Shown: positions 49,138 through 59,270, counted from the first letter of the stretch. The stretch: DNA of 64,000 bases from Paenibacillus lutimineralis (GCF_003991425.1 NZ_CP034346.1:1711501-1775500), one strand, 5' to 3'. The notes: generated by a model from the letters alone, not told the origin. Numbers and translations: made by a program.

Positions 49138-50691
49138 ATGTATAAGGTGCTGATTGTTGATGATGAGCCGAAACAAAGAGAAGGGCTCAAGATGTTTATC
49201 GAGTGGGAAAATTACGGATTTAGCGTGGTGGATACGGCGTCCAATGGAGAAGAAGCATTGGAGAAGTACCGGATGTATTCGCCGGAGCTAGTGATCGCGG
49301 ATATTCGCATGCCGGGGATGGACGGCTTGCAATTGATCGAGAGGCTGCGTGAGGAAGATCCGCAGCTGCATATTTTGATCTTGAGCGGCTATGCGGATTT
49401 CGAGTACGCGAAGAAGGCAATTACGAATCGGACAGACGGTTATTTGCTGAAGCCGGTGGATGAGGACGAACTGATTCAATATTTGCATCGCATCAAGCAG
49501 ATGATTGATGAGGCGAAGAAGACTTCGCTATGGCAGAATGTCTCAAAGGAGTGGACACGTGAAGCGTTCATTCAATCCATCTTGTCCGGGTCGATGGAAC
49601 ATGATGAATTTACACTTCACGAGCAGGCAGATCGACTCGGATTGCTCTGGAGAAAGTATCAGATCCTGCTAGTTGTCTCCCCGAAGGACGAGAAGGGCGC
49701 TACCAATGAGGTTAATGTGCTGCGGAGGAAGCTGAGCGCCCGCTTTGAAGAATGCGGCCGTGGTTATGTATTTAGCCATCAAGGTTATGTGGGCGTATTG
49801 TTACAGGAACCACTGCTCGAAGTGGAACATGATGATGTGTATCAAGAACTGCAAGGAAGCGGCATAGCGGAGTTCACTGTCGTGTTGGGAGAACGGGTGA
49901 AGGACCTAAGCGATATTCCTCTTTCCTATACTTCAGCGTTGGAATTGATCAAGCTACAATTCTTCTTTGATCGGGGCAGGATTCTATCAGGGGAGCTGTT
50001 AAGCAAGCTTCGGAGTCATACGGCTGATAGAGAGGCTGAGGAGAAATGTACTAATAATGCGGAAGAGCAGCTGTATTATGCTGTAGAAGTTGGAAATCTG
50101 GATGCTATTAAGCAGCTTGTAGTTGAATTTGGTCATACGTTGATTCGGCGTCATTTCAGTGAAGGAGAGATCAAGCAGCGTTATGTGGAGTTATTGACAC
50201 TCATACATGGGAGGGAATTGAAGCAAAGACCAGAGCTGCAAAGCCAGAGTAAGGGATATTGTGATCGAGTCGCGGATATTTATCGCGTACGTACGATCGG
50301 AGATATGTTCGAGCAGGTCGAATCTCTGCTGCGATCGATTGCCTCTCCATTGAACGAAGATACGGGCAGGCATCGAGAGGTTCGAATTATGCTTGATCTC
50401 ATCCACCGTAATTTCCGCGACAATTTGAAGCTGGAGACCTTATCCGGGATTTTTAACTATAATAGTGCTTATTTAGGGAAGCTGTTCAAGAATGAGACCG
50501 GCGAGTATTTCAATACTTATTTGGATAAAGTGAGAATCGAGAATGCGAAGGAATATTTGGAGGAAGGACTGAAGGTTTATCAGGTTGCTGAGAAGGTTGG
50601 ATATACGAATGTCGACTATTTTCATACCAAATTCCGAAAATATGTAGGCACATCTCCATCAGCTTACCGCAAGAAGGCTGGAAATGAATAA
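49138..50691 (+). CDS. YesN/AraC-type response regulator
   Basis: A 517-residue regulator. The receiver domain (residues 1-120) has VLIVDDEPKQREGL, the phosphorylated Asp in LVIADIRMPGMDG, and Lys in YLLKPVDEDE. A long linker domain follows. The C-terminal 100 residues are an AraC-type double helix-turn-helix (LETLSGIFNYNSAYLGKLFK, VYQVAEKVGYTNVDYFHTKF). ATG 49138 follows AGGGGG. No kinase gene is adjacent; the YesM-type kinase at 57304 is the likely partner. Confidence 0.9.
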   Translation: MYKVLIVDDEPKQREGLKMFIEWENYGFSVVDTASNGEEALEKYRMYSPELVIADIRMPGMDGLQLIERLREEDPQLHILILSGYADFEYAKKAITNRTDGYLLKPVDEDELIQYLHRIKQMIDEAKKTSLWQNVSKEWTREAFIQSILSGSMEHDEFTLHEQADRLGLLWRKYQILLVVSPKDEKGATNEVNVLRRKLSARFEECGRGYVFSHQGYVGVLLQEPLLEVEHDDVYQELQGSGIAEFTVVLGERVKDLSDIPLSYTSALELIKLQFFFDRGRILSGELLSKLRSHTADREAEEKCTNNAEEQLYYAVEVGNLDAIKQLVVEFGHTLIRRHFSEGEIKQRYVELLTLIHGRELKQRPELQSQSKGYCDRVADIYRVRTIGDMFEQVESLLRSIASPLNEDTGRHREVRIMLDLIHRNFRDNLKLETLSGIFNYNSAYLGKLFKNETGEYFNTYLDKVRIENAKEYLEEGLKVYQVAEKVGYTNVDYFHTKFRKYVGTSPSAYRKKAGNE

Positions 50692-50704
50692 TCTATTGTC
50701 ACAG

Positions 50705-50744
50705 GAGCAGGGCAGTCTGATCGGGACCGTCCTGCTCTTTTTTT
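50705..50744 (+). terminator. Terminator after the response regulator
   Basis: GAGCAGG...CCTGCTC stem, with GC/GT pairs inside, followed by TTTTTTT. Confidence 0.85.
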
Positions 50745-50830
50745 CGGAAAAATTATAGATTTCTATATGAAAAAGCATCTAATTATCCCTGTATGAAGCT
50801 CCGTGAGGGCAAGGTATGATAGCACTACGA

Positions 50831-50843
50831 TGAAACGCTTTCA
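50831..50843 (+). promoter_or_regulatory. LacI-family-type palindrome before the GH3 gene
   Basis: TGAAACGCTTTCA is a near-perfect inverted repeat 30 bases before the GH3 start. It resembles cre, but its centre is one base short of the usual 14-bp spacing, so CcpA or another LacI-type protein may bind. Confidence 0.45.
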
Positions 50844-50872
50844 TTAATAATATAGAGACGAGGTTAAAGCTT

Positions 50873-53719
50873 ATGAATATAGACGGGCGTTATCCTTATC
50901 AGAACCCGGATTTGCCGCTGGATGAACGACTAGATGATCTCCTATCCAGATTTACATTGGAGGAGAAGGTGCAACTTATGTGTCAATACCAGGTCGAGAT
51001 TCCCCGGCTTGGTGTGAAGAAATATAAGCATGGTACAGAAGGAGCGCATGGAGTGGCCTGGCTTGGCGAAGCGACGGTATTCCCGCAAAACATCGGGCTG
51101 GCCTGTACATGGAACCCTGAACTGCTACGCCAGATCGGCTCGGTCATCGGAGACGAGGCCCGTGTCTATTATCAACGAGATCCGGCTATTAACGGCCTTA
51201 CCATCTGGGCGCCTACAGTAGATATGGAGCGTGATCCGCGTTGGGGACGAACCGAGGAAGCTTATGGAGAGGATCCGCATTTAACGGGTGTTCTCTCTAC
51301 TGAACTCGTGAGAGGTATGCAGGGAGAGCATCCATTCTATTACAAGACAGTGGCTACGCTCAAGCACTTCTATGGTAACAATAATGAACTAGAGCGAGGC
51401 AGTGCCTCAGTGAGCATCGATCCACGTAATAAGAGGGAATATTATCTGAAGGCTTTTGAGATGGCGTTCCTAGAGGGTCAGGCAGGTTCAATGATGACCG
51501 CCTATAACGGAGTTAACGGGAGACCGTGCAACTTCAATGATGAAGTTAACAAGATCGTGAAGGGCGAATGGGCGATGAATGGCTTTGTCGTCGGTGACGC
51601 TGGAGATGTGCTCGGAACAGTGATCGATCACCACTATGTGGATTCCTATGCCAAGGCTGTGGCCGTATCAGTAAGAGCTGGTATCGATAGCATCACAGAT
51701 GAACAGGATATTTCTTATCGGGCGCTGCATGATGCATTAACTCAAGGTTTGTTGCATGAGGAGGATCTTGACCGTGCTCTTCGGAATACATTTCGTGTCC
51801 GGTTTCGTCTTGGAGAATTTGATCCAGCTGAACGGAATCCGTATAGCATGGTTCCGGAGTCGAAATTATGTGCGCCGGAGCATACAGCTTTGTCTCTTAG
51901 GGCAGCACAGGAATCGATCGTTCTATTAAAAAATGATGGCCTTCTGCCGCTAGGGAGCGATATGCGCTCCATTGCCGTGGTCGGACCGCTGGCGGACGAG
52001 GCATTTACCGACTGGTACAGCGGTATACCGCCGTATCGGGTCACCCCGCTGCAAGGCATCAATAAGAAGGTGAATGGTGACTCCGCATTGTTCCATTCCG
52101 GGCTTGATCGTGTACGGCTTCGCTCAGCGGCTACAGGCCAATATGTAGTGATTCGCGGAGAGCAAGCCCGACTTGAAGCCATCTGCGCGGATGCCGAGCT
52201 GGCCGAGGTGTTCGAGCGGAATGATTGGGGCTGGGGCAATGTGACATTCAAGGCGCTTAGCTGCGACAAGTATGTTACTGAGACGGATAGCGGACTCATG
52301 GCGTCGGCGGACGAGGCCCGCGGCTGGTTCGTGAAGGAATCCTTCAATATTGAACCGTCAATGGGAGGCAGGGATGTCGTTCAAATGAAGTCGTGGGAAG
52401 GCCGACTTATTATCGTGGATGAACAGGGCTGCCTGGTCACGGACCGGGAAGATGAGAAGAACCAGAATCTTGCCGATTCAGACTTGGCTAAGGATGAATT
52501 TATCATAGAGATGGTCGCAGATGGCATTGAACAAGCGGCATATGCAGCCAGCCAGGCGGAGACTGCGATCGTAGTTGTTGGCAATAGTCCGTTTATTAAT
52601 GGAAAAGAAACGATCGACCGCCCGGATATTGTCCTGCCTCCGGCTCAGCAATCTCTAATTCAGGCTGTTCACGCCGCGAATCCGAATACCGTGGTCATCA
52701 TCGTCGGCAGCTATCCGTTCGCGGTGAATTGGGAGAAGGAGCATGTACCAGCGATGATTTATACATCCCATGCCGCTCAGGAGCTTGGCTATGCGTTGGC
52801 GGATGTGCTGTACGGGGATTACAATCCAGCGGGTCGCTTGAACATGACCTGGTATAAATCGGTCTCGCAGCTGCCGGAGCTAATGGACTACGACATTATT
52901 AAAGGAAAACGCACCTATCAATATTTTGACGGCGAGGTGCTGTATCCATTCGGACACGGGTTGAGTTACACCCATTTTGCCTATGAGGAACTTACCCTGG
53001 ATCAGATGACGATCCAAGCGGACGATGCTGTGTGCGTATCTGTGAGGATCAGGAATACGGGAGAATGGGCCGGGGATGAAGTAGTTCAGCTCTATGTTAG
53101 AGCGAATGACTCTCGCGTGGTTCGTCCGCTTAAGACGCTCAAGGGCTTTCAGCGGATCCATCTTGAAGCTGAAGCCTCGCAGACTGTTCACTTCGAATTG
53201 AAGGCGGAGGACCTGGCTTTCTGGGACGTCACCCGTGGACGCTATTGTGTAGAGAGTGGCGAATATACGATCGGGATTGGCTCTTCCTCGAAAGTTTTAT
53301 ATCTGTCTACCCAGCTGAGAGTAGAGGGAGATACCATTCCGCCCCGTTCGCTTCGCGAGCCGGTCAGAGCAGTTAATTATGATGATTATAACGGCGTCTA
53401 TATCGATGAATGCCGCGAGGGAGGAGAGAGCCTTGCTCTTCGGCAGGAAGAGGGCTGGATCGCATTTCACGATGTAGATCTAGGAATAGGGGCTTCCTTA
53501 TTAGAAGCGAGAGTATCAGGAAATATCAAGGGCGGAGAGATCATCCTGTCGCTGGAACGCCCTGGCGGATCAGTCGTGGGCAGCGGCAAGGTGGTGGCTA
53601 CAGGCGGTCGTCAGGCATGGTCAACAGTGACGATTCCTATAGAACAATGCAGCGGCCGACATCATGTTTTTCTGACACTGAGGGGTGAAGTCCAGTTAAG
53701 CTGGTTCCGGCTAGTTTAG
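50873..53719 (+). CDS. GH3 beta-glycosidase with insertion and C-terminal carbohydrate-binding-like domain
   Basis: A 948-residue glycosidase. The GH3 barrel spans about residues 15-310 (HGTEGAHGVAWLGEATVFPQ, TVDMERDPRWGRTEEAYGED, KHFYGNNNE) with nucleophile Asp242 in FVVGDAGDVLG. The C-terminal GH3 domain (about 350-690) is interrupted by some 130 residues resembling a fascin-like fold (LRSAATGQYVVIRGEQARLE). A fibronectin-III-like domain (about 700-790) and a CBM6-like end follow. No signal peptide, so it acts inside the cell on imported oligosaccharides. Beta-glucosidase or beta-xylosidase are both possible. Confidence 0.88.
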   Translation: MNIDGRYPYQNPDLPLDERLDDLLSRFTLEEKVQLMCQYQVEIPRLGVKKYKHGTEGAHGVAWLGEATVFPQNIGLACTWNPELLRQIGSVIGDEARVYYQRDPAINGLTIWAPTVDMERDPRWGRTEEAYGEDPHLTGVLSTELVRGMQGEHPFYYKTVATLKHFYGNNNELERGSASVSIDPRNKREYYLKAFEMAFLEGQAGSMMTAYNGVNGRPCNFNDEVNKIVKGEWAMNGFVVGDAGDVLGTVIDHHYVDSYAKAVAVSVRAGIDSITDEQDISYRALHDALTQGLLHEEDLDRALRNTFRVRFRLGEFDPAERNPYSMVPESKLCAPEHTALSLRAAQESIVLLKNDGLLPLGSDMRSIAVVGPLADEAFTDWYSGIPPYRVTPLQGINKKVNGDSALFHSGLDRVRLRSAATGQYVVIRGEQARLEAICADAELAEVFERNDWGWGNVTFKALSCDKYVTETDSGLMASADEARGWFVKESFNIEPSMGGRDVVQMKSWEGRLIIVDEQGCLVTDREDEKNQNLADSDLAKDEFIIEMVADGIEQAAYAASQAETAIVVVGNSPFINGKETIDRPDIVLPPAQQSLIQAVHAANPNTVVIIVGSYPFAVNWEKEHVPAMIYTSHAAQELGYALADVLYGDYNPAGRLNMTWYKSVSQLPELMDYDIIKGKRTYQYFDGEVLYPFGHGLSYTHFAYEELTLDQMTIQADDAVCVSVRIRNTGEWAGDEVVQLYVRANDSRVVRPLKTLKGFQRIHLEAEASQTVHFELKAEDLAFWDVTRGRYCVESGEYTIGIGSSSKVLYLSTQLRVEGDTIPPRSLREPVRAVNYDDYNGVYIDECREGGESLALRQEEGWIAFHDVDLGIGASLLEARVSGNIKGGEIILSLERPGGSVVGSGKVVATGGRQAWSTVTIPIEQCSGRHHVFLTLRGEVQLSWFRLV

Positions 53720-53723
53720 CATA

Positions 53724-53752
53724 GGGCATTCATCGAGAGAATGCTCCTGCTT
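53724..53752. terminator. Weak hairpin between convergent GH3 and AraC genes
   Basis: GGGCATTC and GAATGCTC pair around a seven-base loop. There is no strong T-run, so termination is uncertain. Confidence 0.4.
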
Positions 53753-53791
53753 AGCATACTATAGAAGCTTGGCTAAAGGAGGGGAAGATCG

Positions 53792-54700
53792 TTACTCTGG
53801 CCCCTCCATCGAGTCTTGCAGCTTCTTGCGGAATTCGGAAGGGGAGCAGTTCATTGTCTTCCGGAATACCCGAATGAAATAGCTGATATTATCATAACCG
53901 ACCTCCAACGCGATATCGGATATTTTCCGATCGGTCCGTCTAAGCAGTTCGACCGCCTGACGAATCCGATAGGAGTTAATGTAATCAACCGGCGTCTGCC
54001 TCGTCATCGATTTGAAGAAACGGCAAAATTGCCCTTCGCTCATCGGAATCAGCGCCGCCAACTCGGATAGCCGGATCGGCTGTCCATAATGTTCCTGAAT
54101 ATATTGAATGACCGTTTTCAATCTTTCTATTTTGGAAGATTCACTACGATTGCTGCTCGTCCGGCTGCAAGCCACGTTTCTGCTGTGCAATCCAGACAGC
54201 ATTAGATAGAGCTGTCCTTTGACAGCCCCTTCATACCCGGTCCGTCGATCTTCACAGCATTTCTTAATCGCAGTAATGTGGTCAAGCAGCTCAAGCTCGT
54301 AATCTTCTTGCGGCTTAATCCATCTCGGCAGCGTCGCTCTTCGCTCCTGCAGGGGGATAATGATATTCTCCTGAACCGCGTCATATTGGGCGCTAGCCAG
54401 TAGATTCGTATTAAAGACGAAGGAGAAGAAGCTACAGCCTTCATCACCGTAAGCATGTGCTGCATGGATATCTCCAGCGTCGATATAGACTGCTTCCCCA
54501 GCTTGGACCAGAAAATAGTCGGTGTCGACCTGGAACAATGTACAGCCCTGAGCACAATAGAAAATCTCGGCTTCATCATGCCAGTGACAGTCTATCACAT
54601 GCTCGCCGGGCCCATAGCTGTACCAGTAAGTGCCGAAGGGAAGCAGTTCACTGCCGTGTGTCCTGACCTCTTTGAGAGAACGGCGTAGTGCTTGATCCAT
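53792..54700 (-). CDS. AraC-family regulator with cupin domain
   Basis: A 302-residue regulator divergent from the GH31 gene. The N-terminal cupin carries HVIDCHWHDEAEIFYCAQGC and YIDAGDIHAAHAY. The C-terminal double helix-turn-helix has IRLSELAALIPMSEGQFCRF and ISDIALEVGYDNISYFIRVF. ATG follows GAGGTGAGGAATC. Divergence from the alpha-xylosidase suggests it activates that gene when a sugar is bound. Confidence 0.9.
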   Translation of the reverse strand: MDQALRRSLKEVRTHGSELLPFGTYWYSYGPGEHVIDCHWHDEAEIFYCAQGCTLFQVDTDYFLVQAGEAVYIDAGDIHAAHAYGDEGCSFFSFVFNTNLLASAQYDAVQENIIIPLQERRATLPRWIKPQEDYELELLDHITAIKKCCEDRRTGYEGAVKGQLYLMLSGLHSRNVACSRTSSNRSESSKIERLKTVIQYIQEHYGQPIRLSELAALIPMSEGQFCRFFKSMTRQTPVDYINSYRIRQAVELLRRTDRKISDIALEVGYDNISYFIRVFRKTMNCSPSEFRKKLQDSMEGPE

Positions 54701-54770
54701 GATTCCTCACCTCATCAATATAGTGTTATATATGAAGCGAATTATATAAGTTTATTTCTATTGATATCAG

Positions 54771-54776
54771 TATAAT
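54771..54776 (+). promoter_or_regulatory. Probable -10 box of the GH31 gene
   Basis: TATAAT in the AT-rich interval between the divergent AraC and GH31 genes, without a clear -35 box, as expected if an AraC-type activator is needed. Confidence 0.4.
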
Positions 54777-54836
54777 GCAACTAGAATCTTATTTGAAGCA
54801 TCTAACGATGCTATGGACAGAAAGGCGGGCAAACTT

Positions 54837-57155
54837 ATGAAATTTACAGATGGCAATTGGTTGATCCGCAAGGAGTATACGCTGGATTCAGCTGTACAGG
54901 CTCATGATTTTAGGGTAGATGACGATAGATTAACGGCTTACGCATCGACAACGCCGATTCGCGGTCGCGGAGATATGATTAACACTACGCTTCTAACTGT
55001 GCAGTTTCACTCTCCGCAGCCGGGAGTGATCGGTGTTAAGTTAGTTCATTTTGCCGGCACAGTAGACCATGGTCCTCATTTTGAGCTGCTGCAGGGCGGC
55101 AAGCATAGCATGATTACGGAGACGAATGAATACGCCGAGTTGAAGAGTGGAAATTTGAGTGTACGGATTGGCAAAGGGGCTGAATGGTCCGTTGATTTCT
55201 ACCGGGATACGCAGCGGATTACAGGCAGTCGCTCCAAATCGATGGCACATATTACGGAGAACGGTGGACAGACCTATATGCGGGAGGAACTGGATTTATC
55301 GGTAGGTGAACTCGTATATGGGCTTGGTGAACGGTTTACGGCTTTTGTGAAGAATGGTCAGGCCGTTGATATTTGGAATAAGGACGGCGGCACGAGCTCT
55401 GAGCAGGCCTATAAGAATATCCCTTTCTATATCACGAATAAAGGATATGGCGTATTTGTCAATGACCCGGGTGCAGTCTCGTTCGAAGTCGCCTCGGAGA
55501 AAGTGAAAAAGGTGCAGTTCAGCGTTCCCGGCGAATCGCTGGAGTACTTCGTTATCGACGGGCCTGATCCCAAGGGCGTGCTCAGTAAATATACGTCATT
55601 GACTGGGCGACCAGCGCTGCCTCCGGCCTGGACATTCGGGCTTTGGCTGACGACCTCCTTTACGACGAATTATGATGAGGCGACCGTCAATTCCTTCGTG
55701 GATGGTATGGCCGAGCGGGATTTGCCGCTTCATGTTTTCCATTTCGACTGTTTCTGGATGCGAGGCTTTAATTGGACGGATTTCAAATGGGATGAGGACG
55801 TATTTCCCGATCCGGCCGGGATGCTGGGGCGCTTGAAGGAGAAGGGACTGAAAATTTGCGTCTGGATCAATTCCTATATCGCCCAGCGCTCCCGCTTGTT
55901 CGAGGAAGGTAGAGAGCGGGGTTATCTCGTTAGGAAAACGAACGGTGATGTGTGGCAGTGGAACCTATGGCAGCCGGGCATGGCGCTGGTTGATTTTACA
56001 AACCCGGACGCTTGTGAATGGTATAAGGACTACTTACGCGAGTTGATCGATATGGGCGTGGACAGCTTCAAGACGGACTTTGGTGAGCGGATTCCGACGG
56101 ATGTTGTCTATTACGATGACTCTGACCCTGTAAAAATGCACAATTATTATACTTATCTGTACAATAAAGTGGTATTTGAAGTGCTGGAAGAGAAGCTGGG
56201 TAAGAATGAAGCCGCATTGTTCGCCCGTTCAGCGACAGCTGGGGGACAGCAGTTCCCAGTCCATTGGGGAGGCGACTGCTATGCTGACTACGAGTCGATG
56301 GCGGAGACACTGCGCGGCGGCCTATCTTTGGGCTTATCGGGCTTCGGCTTCTGGAGCCATGACATTGGCGGCTTCGAGAACACTGCTCCGGCCCATGTAT
56401 TTAAGCGCTGGCTCGCCTTCGGCCTACTGTCCAGTCACAGCCGACTGCACGGCAGCAGTTCTTACCGTGTGCCTTGGGCGTACGATGAAGAAGCGGTGAA
56501 CGTAACAAGACATTTCACCCAATTGAAATGCCGTCTAATGCCGTACCTATACGATACAGCGATGCAAGCGACAGAACAGGGACTTCCATCGATGCGCGCC
56601 ATGCTGCTGGAGTTCCCGGATGATCCAGCGGCTGAAGTGCTGGACCGCCAGTATATGCTTGGCGATTCTCTGCTGGTAGCTCCTGTATTTAGCGAAGAGG
56701 GCGAAGTATCTTACTATTTGCCGGAAGGCAAATGGACGCATTTCCTGACAGGCCAGACTGTGGAAGGTGGTAAATGGCGCAAGGAAACTTATGATTTCTT
56801 CAGCTTGCCGCTGTATGTGCGTCCCAATTCGATCCTGCCTATCGGCGCTAATGATGCTCGTCCGGACTATGATTTTGCAGATGGCGTAGAACTCGGGATT
56901 TATCAGTTGGAGGATCATGCGACGGTTACGAGGACAGTAAGGAATAGGAATGGCAAGACTGAGCTGTTTGTGAGTGTTACACGTAAAGGCGCTACTGTGT
57001 TGCTGCAGGCTGAAGGAGCAGGCAAAGCCTTTAAAATATCTCTACATGGAGTAGGTGAAGTTGCACAAGTACAAGGTGGCCATTGGAACGGGCAAGGCAT
57101 CATTGAAGTTCCTGCTTACTCCGGGAAGATCGAAGTCTCCATACAATTAAACTAA
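54837..57155 (+). CDS. GH31 alpha-xylosidase, YicI-like
   Basis: A 772-residue alpha-xylosidase, the same length as E. coli YicI, releasing alpha-1,6-linked xylose such as isoprimeverose ends of xyloglucan oligosaccharides. Nucleophile Asp414 lies in SFKTDFGERIP and acid/base Asp480 in HWGGDCYADYESMAE, a constant offset of two from my recollection of YicI (416 and 482). LVYGLGERFTAFVKNGQAVD and FHFDCFWMRGF are further family marks. ATG 54837 follows GAAAGGCGGG. No signal peptide: it is cytoplasmic. Confidence 0.95.
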   Translation: MKFTDGNWLIRKEYTLDSAVQAHDFRVDDDRLTAYASTTPIRGRGDMINTTLLTVQFHSPQPGVIGVKLVHFAGTVDHGPHFELLQGGKHSMITETNEYAELKSGNLSVRIGKGAEWSVDFYRDTQRITGSRSKSMAHITENGGQTYMREELDLSVGELVYGLGERFTAFVKNGQAVDIWNKDGGTSSEQAYKNIPFYITNKGYGVFVNDPGAVSFEVASEKVKKVQFSVPGESLEYFVIDGPDPKGVLSKYTSLTGRPALPPAWTFGLWLTTSFTTNYDEATVNSFVDGMAERDLPLHVFHFDCFWMRGFNWTDFKWDEDVFPDPAGMLGRLKEKGLKICVWINSYIAQRSRLFEEGRERGYLVRKTNGDVWQWNLWQPGMALVDFTNPDACEWYKDYLRELIDMGVDSFKTDFGERIPTDVVYYDDSDPVKMHNYYTYLYNKVVFEVLEEKLGKNEAALFARSATAGGQQFPVHWGGDCYADYESMAETLRGGLSLGLSGFGFWSHDIGGFENTAPAHVFKRWLAFGLLSSHSRLHGSSSYRVPWAYDEEAVNVTRHFTQLKCRLMPYLYDTAMQATEQGLPSMRAMLLEFPDDPAAEVLDRQYMLGDSLLVAPVFSEEGEVSYYLPEGKWTHFLTGQTVEGGKWRKETYDFFSLPLYVRPNSILPIGANDARPDYDFADGVELGIYQLEDHATVTRTVRNRNGKTELFVSVTRKGATVLLQAEGAGKAFKISLHGVGEVAQVQGGHWNGQGIIEVPAYSGKIEVSIQLN

Positions 57156-57241
57156 TGGACATCGCTTACGGCGGTGCAGTAATCTTGAAGTATATACACA
57201 ATTTCTAATATTATGCTAGTGTAAGCCCTGACTAGTTCAGG

Positions 57242-57297
57242 CCCGAAATATCCCCTCTTCGAAGAAGACAGGGGATATTCGGCTTTTTAGGAGGCGA
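57242..57297 (+). terminator. Terminator after GH31
   Basis: CGAAATATCCCCT pairs with AGGGGATATTCGG, followed by CTTTTT. Its end touches the ribosome site (AGGAGG) of the kinase gene, so readthrough or a linked regulatory role is possible. Confidence 0.7.
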
Positions 57298-57303
57298 TGA
57301 TTT

Positions 57304-59091
57304 GTGTTAAGCAAGGCGATTCGTATGACCAATAATTTGAAGCTGAAGCACAAGCTGATTATTTCATACCTTGTCGTCGTCATGATTCCTGTGCTGCTGG
57401 TAGGCGGTGGGGTCGTTAGTTATTTCAGGGCCCAGGCGATGGAGCGGGCGATTGCCCAGACGACCAACAATGTTCAGAAGATCAAGACTCAGCTCAGCAA
57501 TATGATGCGCATGCCGAATGATGTCTCAAATACGCTGCTCATGGACAAATCGTTGGAGAAGGTCGCCTCTACACATTACCCGAGTGTGCTTGAATTGACG
57601 AAGGCCTACCTTTCTTTTGACAGCTTCCATCGTTACATTAATCTGTATCGCGAGATTGCTGAGATTCGCTTCTATTACAAGAACCCAACTTTAATTAACA
57701 ATCTGGAGCTCGTTCCGGTCGATGCCCAGATTGAATCAACTTATTGGTACAAGGAAGCGATGGAGAGCCGAAGAGCAATCTGGCAATACATCGATGATGA
57801 GGAAGAAATTCCGATCCGCAAGCTCAGCCTGGTCCGGCAGGTGAACTTCCCGGAGACTCATACCAGCGGAGTACTTATTGTCTCGTTGGATCAAGAGGAA
57901 TTGAACAGGATGCTGCGCCAGGAGCCGTTCGAGACACTGATTGCCGATGAGCGGGGATATATTGTCGCTGCTAAGAACCCGGCACTGGTCGGCTCAACCC
58001 TAAAGGATCTGGATTATGGAGTGAATTTGAATGAACAGGGGAAGGGGGCTCACAAGCTAGATATTCATGGCGAATCCTCCTATATGATCGTAGATCAGCT
58101 TATGCCTGAAGCGGGGACGAGCATTCTTAAAATCGTCTCCATCTTCGATACGGCTTCCATTATGGAGGATGCCAACAAAGTCAGCTTCATCGGCCTGCTG
58201 ATCATTTTTCTCGTCCTTATTATCGCCTTATTCTTCGTCTATATCGTATCCTTCCTGACGACGAACCGTCTGCTCCAGCTGAGTCGCCAGTTCAACCGTC
58301 TGGCACTGGGGAATATGAATGTCGTGTCCAGAATCGATGGCAATGATGAGATTGGGCAGTTATCCCGTCAGTTCAACTACATGGTGGACAGCATCCGGCA
58401 GTTGATGGACCAGATCGTAGAGAAGACGGAGCAGAATAATACGCTGGAGCTGGCGCAGCGGGAGATTAAGCTGAAAATGATGGCTAGCCAGATCAATCCC
58501 CATTTCCTGTTCAACGCGCTTGAATCGATCCGCATGAATGCCCATATGAAGGGGGACAAGGAGATCGCCAATGTCGTCCGTCTGTTAGGAAAGCTGATGC
58601 GCAAAAATTTGGAGGTCGGCAGGGAGCAGACCCCATTGAAGGAAGAGATCGAAATGGTTCGCTCCTATTTGGAAATCCAAAAATTCAGATATGAGGACCG
58701 ACTCAGCTTCGAGGTGAAGGTGGATCCTGCGGCAAGCAACATGATGATTCCTCCACTAGTGATTCAGCCGCTTGTTGAGAACGCGGTTGTTCACGGTGTT
58801 GAAGGTAAGATAGAGGGTGTTCATGTCCAGCTTACTGTTGAGCTGTGCAGTCAAGTTGTACGTGTAACCGTGCAGGATGACGGACTAGGGATGACCTCGG
58901 AACGGCTGGCGGAAGTGATCCAATCGACGGTGAATCCCGAGGAATCGGAGCAGAAGCGAATTGGCCTGCGGAATGTGCATCAGCGGCTCGTCCTTTCTTT
59001 CGGTGAAGAGCATGGCCTTGTGATTTCCAGCGAGTATGACAAGGGGACGCAGATAACATTCACGGTACCGATGTTAAACGGTGTAGTATAA
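57304..59091 (+). CDS. YesM-type sensor histidine kinase
   Basis: A 595-residue LytS/YesM-family kinase. One helix near residues 17-38, a large extracytoplasmic sensor (about 40-295), a second helix (VSFIGLLIIFLVLIIALFFV), HAMP, then His400 in QINPHFLFNALESIRMN. The ATPase part has IQPLVENAVVHGVE, DDGLGMTSE and IGLRNVHQRLVLSF. GTG follows AGGAGG. Usually such kinases sit next to a YesN partner; here the nearest is 6.6 kb upstream. A MITE-like element begins at its stop. Confidence 0.92.
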   Translation: MLSKAIRMTNNLKLKHKLIISYLVVVMIPVLLVGGGVVSYFRAQAMERAIAQTTNNVQKIKTQLSNMMRMPNDVSNTLLMDKSLEKVASTHYPSVLELTKAYLSFDSFHRYINLYREIAEIRFYYKNPTLINNLELVPVDAQIESTYWYKEAMESRRAIWQYIDDEEEIPIRKLSLVRQVNFPETHTSGVLIVSLDQEELNRMLRQEPFETLIADERGYIVAAKNPALVGSTLKDLDYGVNLNEQGKGAHKLDIHGESSYMIVDQLMPEAGTSILKIVSIFDTASIMEDANKVSFIGLLIIFLVLIIALFFVYIVSFLTTNRLLQLSRQFNRLALGNMNVVSRIDGNDEIGQLSRQFNYMVDSIRQLMDQIVEKTEQNNTLELAQREIKLKMMASQINPHFLFNALESIRMNAHMKGDKEIANVVRLLGKLMRKNLEVGREQTPLKEEIEMVRSYLEIQKFRYEDRLSFEVKVDPAASNMMIPPLVIQPLVENAVVHGVEGKIEGVHVQLTVELCSQVVRVTVQDDGLGMTSERLAEVIQSTVNPEESEQKRIGLRNVHQRLVLSFGEEHGLVISSEYDKGTQITFTVPMLNGVV

Positions 59092-59270
59092 GTGCGAGTT
59101 TAAAAAGTCCGGTTTTCAGCACCAAGAAGGTTGGATGAAGCTAGGGCGTGAGGAGCAGAGCGTACGTAGTTTGTACGTGAGCACCGGAAGGTCCGGGTGA
59201 ATTCAAGATTCGATGTCGAATAGCTACCTGATTTACTTCGTGATCAAAAGTGGACTTTTTAAACAACCTC
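59092..59270 (+). mobile_element. MITE-like element, copy 5
   Basis: A 179-bp element starting GTGCGAGTTTAAAAAGTCCG and ending GGACTTTTTAAACAACCTC. It is flanked by the exact 5-bp repeat TATAA (59087-59091, which contains the kinase stop, and 59271-59275). The 130 bases that follow, before the permease gene, hold only the promoter region (TATATTAT near 59371). Confidence 0.83.
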
